DNA of 64,000 nucleotides from Erwinia piriflorinigrans CFBP 5888. Its GTDB lineage: Bacteria > Pseudomonadota > Gammaproteobacteria > Enterobacterales > Enterobacteriaceae. The stretch covers positions 310,001 through 374,000 of the forward strand of contig NZ_CAHS01000014.1 of the NCBI RefSeq assembly GCF_001050515.1, in the 5' to 3' direction. Shown here one piece after another: positions 59,206-64,000 of the stretch (positions are counted from its first letter, which is position 1; each line of letters opens with the position of its first letter). The position numbers and the translations under genes are program-made. A model generated the notes under the pieces. It had not been told where the DNA came from. It did no database searches and saw only the letters and a program-made list of their open reading frames with translations.

Positions 59206-59766
59206 GTGAATAGTCTGCAAGAGCATTTGGCTAAAACCCTGAGGGCGCAGCGCGCGGCGCGCGGCTGGAGCCTGGCTCATGCCGCGCAAATAACCGGTGT
59301 GAGTAAGGCAATGCTTGGGCAAATTGAACGCGCGGAGTCCAGCCCAACGGTTGCCACACTCTGGAAGATCGCCAGCGGCTTTAACGTGCCATTTACGTCT
59401 TTTATCGCAGCTGATAATGGCGATCCTTGCGCGCCGCGCTGTCACCGTTATTTGCAGGTATTTCATCAGGAGAACAAGGCCATGCAGGTCGTACCGTTAT
59501 TCCCTTTTGATGCAGAAACAGGCTGCGAAGTACTGGTTATTGAGATGTCACCGGGAGCATTTAGTCGGTCCAGTGCGCATGAGCCGGGGGTGATTGAACA
59601 CGCAATTGTGATTACCGGGGAGCTGGAAATTGCAGTCGATGGAGACTGGCAGCGGCTTAAAGAGGGGGAGGCGTTGCGCTTTTATGCGGACAGGCCACAC
59701 AGCTATCGTAATCCGGGCAAAAATTTACTCTGCTTTCACGATATTATTCATTATCCACGCCGCTGA
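59206..59766 (+). CDS. ydcN: XRE-family regulator with cupin domain (YdcN)
   Basis: 186 residues from GTG 59206 with GGAGA upstream. The N-terminal helix-turn-helix (about 5-62) has RGWSLAHAAQITGVSKAMLGQIER. The C-terminal cupin (about 105-180) has HEPGVIEHAIVITGELEIAVDG, a small-molecule-binding beta barrel. It probably controls the divergent ydcO transporter and itself through the palindromes at 59126-59167. The E. coli pair ydcN-ydcO has the same arrangement but at another map position. Confidence 0.9.
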   Translation: MNSLQEHLAKTLRAQRAARGWSLAHAAQITGVSKAMLGQIERAESSPTVATLWKIASGFNVPFTSFIAADNGDPCAPRCHRYLQVFHQENKAMQVVPLFPFDAETGCEVLVIEMSPGAFSRSSAHEPGVIEHAIVITGELEIAVDGDWQRLKEGEALRFYADRPHSYRNPGKNLLCFHDIIHYPRR

Positions 59767-59858
59767 TAGCGTATTTATCTCGCCGGAAATGATCGGAAAA
59801 GCGTTATCAGCCTTAGAGCGGTTTGCGACAAAAGGGGCGGGTGTATGATGCTCTCGGC

Positions 59859-59887
59859 GCGAACGACCATGAGTAACGATCGTTCGC
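59859..59887. repeat. 8-bp inverted repeat between ydcN and roxA
   Basis: GCGAACGA and TCGTTCGC around a 13-base loop, close to the roxA stop codon. It is of uncertain role and may be a transcript end for the convergent genes. Confidence 0.4.
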
Positions 59888-59898
59888 GATGATCACGT

Positions 59899-61026
59899 TT
59901 ATTCTTCGTCAGAAAAATACCAGTAGCCACTGTTTACCAGCGCTGCCAGCTGTGCAAGAAACGCGGGGTCATCAAGTGCTTCACCCAGCTGTTCGTGGCC
60001 CAGTGTCAGTTGGTTAGCCAGTACGGTCAGGGCGGAGCGATGTGGCGATTCCAGCTGTTCACCATTGATGAATATCGCCTCGCCAATAGAGACGACTCGC
60101 AAACCACCCAGACGCGACAGTTCGCTGCCCTGCTGCAACGCATCGTAAATTTCATCCGGTTGATACGGGGGTTCCGGCGGTGCAACATCCAGCTCATGGC
60201 GTGATTGCGAAATAAACTCGCCAAACCACTGATTGAAATGCTGGGGCTGATTCATTACCTCCAACATCATCGTGCGAATACCATTCAGTTCAGTGGGAAG
60301 TATCTCAGCATTGTTTTCACGCATTTGAACATCCGGATCGCTAAAACGATGGCTACCCAGTTCGCGTGCCAGCACATAATCGGCGAAGCCGCTGATTAAC
60401 TCACGTCCGCTAGGCGCTCGGAAACCAACCGAGTAGTTAATGGCGTTTTCCAGCGAATAGCCTTCATGGGGGAAGCCAGGCGGAATATAGAGAATGTCCC
60501 CAGGCTCCATTTCTTCGTCAATGATGGCATCGAAAGGTTCGACCTGTAACAAATCTGGATGTGGGCAGTGCTGTTTCATCTCCATTTTTTCACCTACGCG
60601 CCAGCGACGACGACCCGTTCCCTGGACGATAAATACGTCATACTGGTCGAAGTGTGGGCCTACGCCGCCGCCAGGGACCGAGAAGGACACCATCAGATCG
60701 TCAACACGCCAGTCCGGGATGGCTCGGAATGGCTGCATTAGCGCGGCTGAAGGCTCATGCCAGTGATTTACCGCCTGCACCAGCAGCGACCAGTTATTTT
60801 CACCAAGATGGTCATAGCTCTCAAACGGCCCGTGCCCAACCTGCCACTTTCCGCCTTGATGGCTAACCAGACGGCTATCCACTTCGTTTTCCATGGCCAG
60901 TCCAGCCAGTTCGTCAGGGGAAATGGGGTCGATGAAGTTTTTAAAGCCGCGTTTAAGCACTACCGGGCGTTTCTGCCAGTAGCGCTGAATAAAGTCGGGC
61001 CAGTTGAGATCAAGCTGATAATCCAT
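59899..61026 (-). CDS. roxA: 50S ribosomal protein L16 3-hydroxylase (JmjC oxygenase)
   Basis: 375 residues from ATG 61026, giving MDYQLDLNWPDF as in E. coli YcfD/RoxA (373). The Fe(II)/2-oxoglutarate site is His125-x-Asp127 (GPHFDQYD), with the third His in PPGFPHEGYS (about 187). It hydroxylates an Arg of ribosomal protein L16. A longer frame from 61047 adds seven unconserved residues. It lies just before phoQ, as in E. coli. Confidence 0.95.
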   Translation of the reverse strand: MDYQLDLNWPDFIQRYWQKRPVVLKRGFKNFIDPISPDELAGLAMENEVDSRLVSHQGGKWQVGHGPFESYDHLGENNWSLLVQAVNHWHEPSAALMQPFRAIPDWRVDDLMVSFSVPGGGVGPHFDQYDVFIVQGTGRRRWRVGEKMEMKQHCPHPDLLQVEPFDAIIDEEMEPGDILYIPPGFPHEGYSLENAINYSVGFRAPSGRELISGFADYVLARELGSHRFSDPDVQMRENNAEILPTELNGIRTMMLEVMNQPQHFNQWFGEFISQSRHELDVAPPEPPYQPDEIYDALQQGSELSRLGGLRVVSIGEAIFINGEQLESPHRSALTVLANQLTLGHEQLGEALDDPAFLAQLAALVNSGYWYFSDEE

Positions 61027-61182
61027 GATGGTTTCCTGAAACGCCAAAGTGGATCGATTATAACAGTGTCGAGCTGCTGCTGGGTACTGTCGCGGTCATA
61101 CTTCAGGATGAGTATGCGTTGCACGAGTGCCGCTGCCGCATTAGCAAGCCCTGATCTGGGGGGCTTCGGTGAGAGCAACGGT

Positions 61183-61217
61183 GCTGTTTTAAAAATGCGT
61201 TGCATTTTTAAAACAGC
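61183..61217. repeat. 16-bp perfect hairpin between roxA and phoQ
   Basis: GCTGTTTTAAAAATGC and its exact complement around a 3-base loop, about 50 bases past the phoQ stop. The stem contains A/T runs, so it may act as a bidirectional transcript end for phoPQ. It is unusually perfect. Confidence 0.65.
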
Positions 61218-61264
61218 AGGTCGAATTTTCAGGACAAATCAAGCGAAGATCTCGAGCTGGGAGG

Positions 61265-62710
61265 CTACTGGCGCTGAAAAATAACTTCCATGCGTGCGCC
61301 GCCAAGTGTGCTGGTACTGGCGCTTATATCCCCTGCATATTGTTCGAGAATATCACGCGCCAGCGACAGACCGAGACCTTGACCCGGGCGCATCGTATCA
61401 GCACGCTGACCACGTATAAATATCAGATCGCGCTTGTTTTCCGGGATACCCGGCCCATCATCGTCAACATAGATGCGTAACGAATTTTCTGTCTGTTGCA
61501 CGCTGACTTCGACAAACTCCAGGCAATATTTACAGGCGTTATCCAGCACATTGCCCATAACCTCCATAAAATCGTTCTGCTCACCGACAAAAATGACCTC
61601 CGGTGAAATATCAAGGGTTAATACCACGCCCTTACGCTGGTACACCTTGTTTAGCGCCGAGGTCAGGCTGTCGAGCAGGGCCGGAACTGAGTGCATGTCG
61701 CGTTTTAACGCATGGTGATCTGCCTGCATGCTGGCGCGATGCAAATAATATCCGATCTGCTGGGAAATACGGCTGATCTGCTCCAGCATTATCGGTTCAG
61801 CCTGTTGTATGGAGAGGGTACGCCCGCCGCGCAGCGAACGTAGCGTGCTCTGTAACACCGCCAGCGGTGTTTTCAGGCTGTGTGCTAAATCGCTTAGGGT
61901 GGTTCGGTAGCGGGTGTAGCGTTGGCGTTCATTGTCCAGCAACAGGTTTAAATTACGTACCAGCCCTTTCAGTTCTTGCGGCGTTGACGGATCGAGCGTC
62001 TCACGATTGCCGCCTTCAAGCTCACGTACCTGCGCGGCCAGCGCACCGATCGGGCGCAGGCTCCAGTGCGCAGCAAGCCATAAGAGTGGAATGATCAGCA
62101 GCAGATTAGCCAGCAGTACATAGCTAAACCATGACCAGACCACGTCGGAATGTTGCAACTCCTGCGGTATGGAGTCGACGACCACGATGGTAAGTTTTGG
62201 CAAGGTAAGCGTTGCATCATAGCGATTGACCGCGACAGAATGAGTGAATGTATCATTACCGTCATCGTCGTAGTCGGTCATTTTTTGCTGTGCGCCCTGA
62301 TCATCGCCCAACACTTCGCGACTGGTATGATTGTTGGTATCAATCTCGTAGAAATCTGATTTGTTTAGCCATTCACGCTGAATTTTCGAGCGGATATCCG
62401 GTACATCTCGCTGCTGCCACAGCAGTTTGCCGTGATCGTCATAAATAAATACCAGAGCGGGAAAGTTAAGCGTCATGCGTTCAGGTTGAACGATAGTGAG
62501 CTTATCATCCTGCCATTTAGCCAGCGTGAAAAAAAGATTGCTTTCACTGCGCAGCACGCGATAGGTATTTTTATCGAAGCTCACCACATAACCGACCACC
62601 GCAACCATGCCGTAAGAGAGTGACATGGTCAGGACAACAGCTGCGGTGGCAAGAAGAAAACGAATGCGTAAAGAGAACGGTTTTTTACTCAGCAGGCTGA
62701 AATTAAGCAT
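61265..62710 (-). CDS. phoQ: sensor histidine kinase PhoQ
   Basis: 481 residues (E. coli 486). Membrane helices about 15-41 and 193-214 enclose the periplasmic PAS-like sensor with an acidic cluster (DYDDDGND, 147-154) that binds Mg or antimicrobial peptides. HAMP follows. The phospho-acceptor is His277 in [14 protein letters not shown]. The N box is [14 protein letters not shown], with DDGPGIP and GQGLGLSLA. It controls PhoP phosphorylation in response to low Mg, acid pH and cationic peptides. It is four bases after phoP. Confidence 0.96.
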   Translation of the reverse strand: MLNFSLLSKKPFSLRIRFLLATAAVVLTMSLSYGMVAVVGYVVSFDKNTYRVLRSESNLFFTLAKWQDDKLTIVQPERMTLNFPALVFIYDDHGKLLWQQRDVPDIRSKIQREWLNKSDFYEIDTNNHTSREVLGDDQGAQQKMTDYDDDGNDTFTHSVAVNRYDATLTLPKLTIVVVDSIPQELQHSDVVWSWFSYVLLANLLLIIPLLWLAAHWSLRPIGALAAQVRELEGGNRETLDPSTPQELKGLVRNLNLLLDNERQRYTRYRTTLSDLAHSLKTPLAVLQSTLRSLRGGRTLSIQQAEPIMLEQISRISQQIGYYLHRASMQADHHALKRDMHSVPALLDSLTSALNKVYQRKGVVLTLDISPEVIFVGEQNDFMEVMGNVLDNACKYCLEFVEVSVQQTENSLRIYVDDDGPGIPENKRDLIFIRGQRADTMRPGQGLGLSLARDILEQYAGDISASTSTLGGARMEVIFQRQ

Positions 62711-62714
62711 ATAT

Positions 62715-63383
62715 TTAGAGGTCGAAGCGGTAGCCCAGACCGCGCACCGTAGTAATCACTTCCTGCGCGTATTCAGCCTGAATCTTTTTGCGCAGGCGTC
62801 CCATCAACACATCAATGGTATGGCTTTCACGCAGTTCAGCATCGGGATAAAGTTGCAGCATCAATGAATCCTTACTCACTACTTTTCCGGCATTGCGAAT
62901 CAGCGTTTCAATAATGGTGTATTCGAAAGCTGTTAACTTTATCTGGCGTTCATGAATAGTCACTTCCCGGCGCGACAGATCTATCTGGAAAGGTTGAAGC
63001 GTAATAATTTGTGAGGCCAGGCCGGAGTTACGGCGCATTAACGCTTGCAGACGGGCGACCACTTCCTCAATGTGAAATGGCTTGGTTACGTAGTCGTCGG
63101 CACCCGCCTCCAGTGCTTCAACTTTCGCCTGCCAGCCGTCACGAGCGGTCAGCACCAGAATAGGCTGTCGCACTTCCTGCGTTCGCCAGCGGCGGATCAA
63201 GGTCATACCATCTTCATCAGGTAAGCCCAGATCGACGAGCGTAATATCCGGGCTGTGTTCATTCAGGAAGTAGTCAGCTTCTTTAGCATCTTCAGCTGCA
63301 TCGACCTGATGGCCCATCTCACGCAGCTGCACCGCCAAATGATGACGAAGCAGTGGATTATCTTCCACGACTAACACACGCAT
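62715..63383 (-). CDS. phoP: response regulator PhoP
   Basis: 222 residues from ATG 63383, giving [16 protein letters not shown]. The longer frame to 63506 runs through the promoter and was rejected. The receiver domain has phospho-acceptor Asp51 ([11 protein letters not shown]) and Lys in VTKPFH. The OmpR-type winged helix is at about 125-222. It activates genes for Mg uptake and envelope remodelling and, in plant pathogens, resistance to host peptides. A PhoP box upstream indicates autoregulation. Confidence 0.97.
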   Translation of the reverse strand: MRVLVVEDNPLLRHHLAVQLREMGHQVDAAEDAKEADYFLNEHSPDITLVDLGLPDEDGMTLIRRWRTQEVRQPILVLTARDGWQAKVEALEAGADDYVTKPFHIEEVVARLQALMRRNSGLASQIITLQPFQIDLSRREVTIHERQIKLTAFEYTIIETLIRNAGKVVSKDSLMLQLYPDAELRESHTIDVLMGRLRKKIQAEYAQEVITTVRGLGYRFDL

Positions 63384-63438
63384 AGCTAAATCCTTAAAAT
63401 GATGAACTGCCAGATATCGGCAGCACAGATTGGAAAAA

Positions 63439-63473
63439 GTATAGCGGAAAGCAAATAAACCGCACCTTAACAT
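63439..63473 (-). promoter_or_regulatory. PhoP-dependent promoter of phoPQ with PhoP box
   Basis: On the minus strand TGTTAA-GGTGC-GGTTTA (63473-63457) is the direct-repeat PhoP box with 5-base spacer. It is followed 12 bases later by a -10 TATACT (63444-63439). This is the standard class of PhoP-activated promoter. The predicted leader is about 50 bases. Confidence 0.85.
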
Positions 63474-63505
63474 GGGCTGGCTTGCACCAGCCCTGTCAGG
63501 AGGCA

Positions 63506-64000
<495 letters not shown>

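Overview
This window is chromosomal DNA of an enteric gammaproteobacterium, most probably an Erwinia or close Erwiniaceae relative (inference). The core proteins are near-identical in layout to those of Escherichia coli. The rcsA gene is of the plant-associated, capsule-forming type, and a glucosylglycerate osmolyte operon and a phage-type EPS depolymerase (tail spike) gene are present. No tRNA, rRNA, CRISPR array, transposase or integrase was seen.

Layout. 1-1142: the end of the flg operon (flgK 3' end, flgL). 1257-6312: rne with its long autoregulatory leader, divergent from rluC. 6347-16852: yceF, then the yceD-rpmF-plsX-fabHDG-acpP-fabF fatty-acid cluster and pabC-mltG-tmk-holB. 16858-28915: tatD-type ycfH, ptsG with a regulated leader, hinT, ycfL, lpoB, thiK, nagZ, ndh, ycfJ and mfd. 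Up to mfd the order follows the E. coli 24-25 min region, with some genes missing (ycfP, and the genes between ycfJ and mfd).

Between mfd and lolC (about 29-52.4 kb) lies a block that E. coli does not have here. It holds a two-gene glucosylglycerate operon (mpgP-gpgS), an orphan phage-type M15 endopeptidase, a small Pmp3/YqaE membrane protein, rcsA, the late flagellar operons fliLMNOPQR and fliFGHIJK, divergent fliE, small orphan ORFs and cheV. An AT-rich accessory stretch follows, carrying a phage Q antiterminator homologue, a beta-helix tail-spike/EPS depolymerase, and a membrane diguanylate cyclase. E. coli keeps fliE-fliR-rcsA-yedP at a different map position, so this is a large rearrangement that places fli beside flg.

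52987-64000 returns to E. coli-like order: lolCDE, nagK and cobB. A ydcO/ydcN pair with a double palindromic operator follows, then roxA and phoPQ (with a clear PhoP box), and the 3' part of purB at the right edge.

Functional themes. The left part makes membrane lipid precursors (PlsX, Fab proteins, ACP) and handles cell-wall synthesis, recycling and envelope lipoproteins (MltG, LpoB, NagZ, NagK, LolCDE). The middle block groups lifestyle-switch functions: flagellar export and motor, chemotaxis, capsule activation (RcsA, with a strong RcsAB box upstream), cyclic-di-GMP synthesis and a possible capsule-degrading enzyme. Cis-elements that could be read directly include the rne leader, a nearly leaderless yceD promoter, CRP, Mlc and SgrS sites of ptsG, an FNR box of ndh, an RcsAB box, a FliA-type promoter for cheV, the ydcN/ydcO operator and the phoP autoregulatory promoter.
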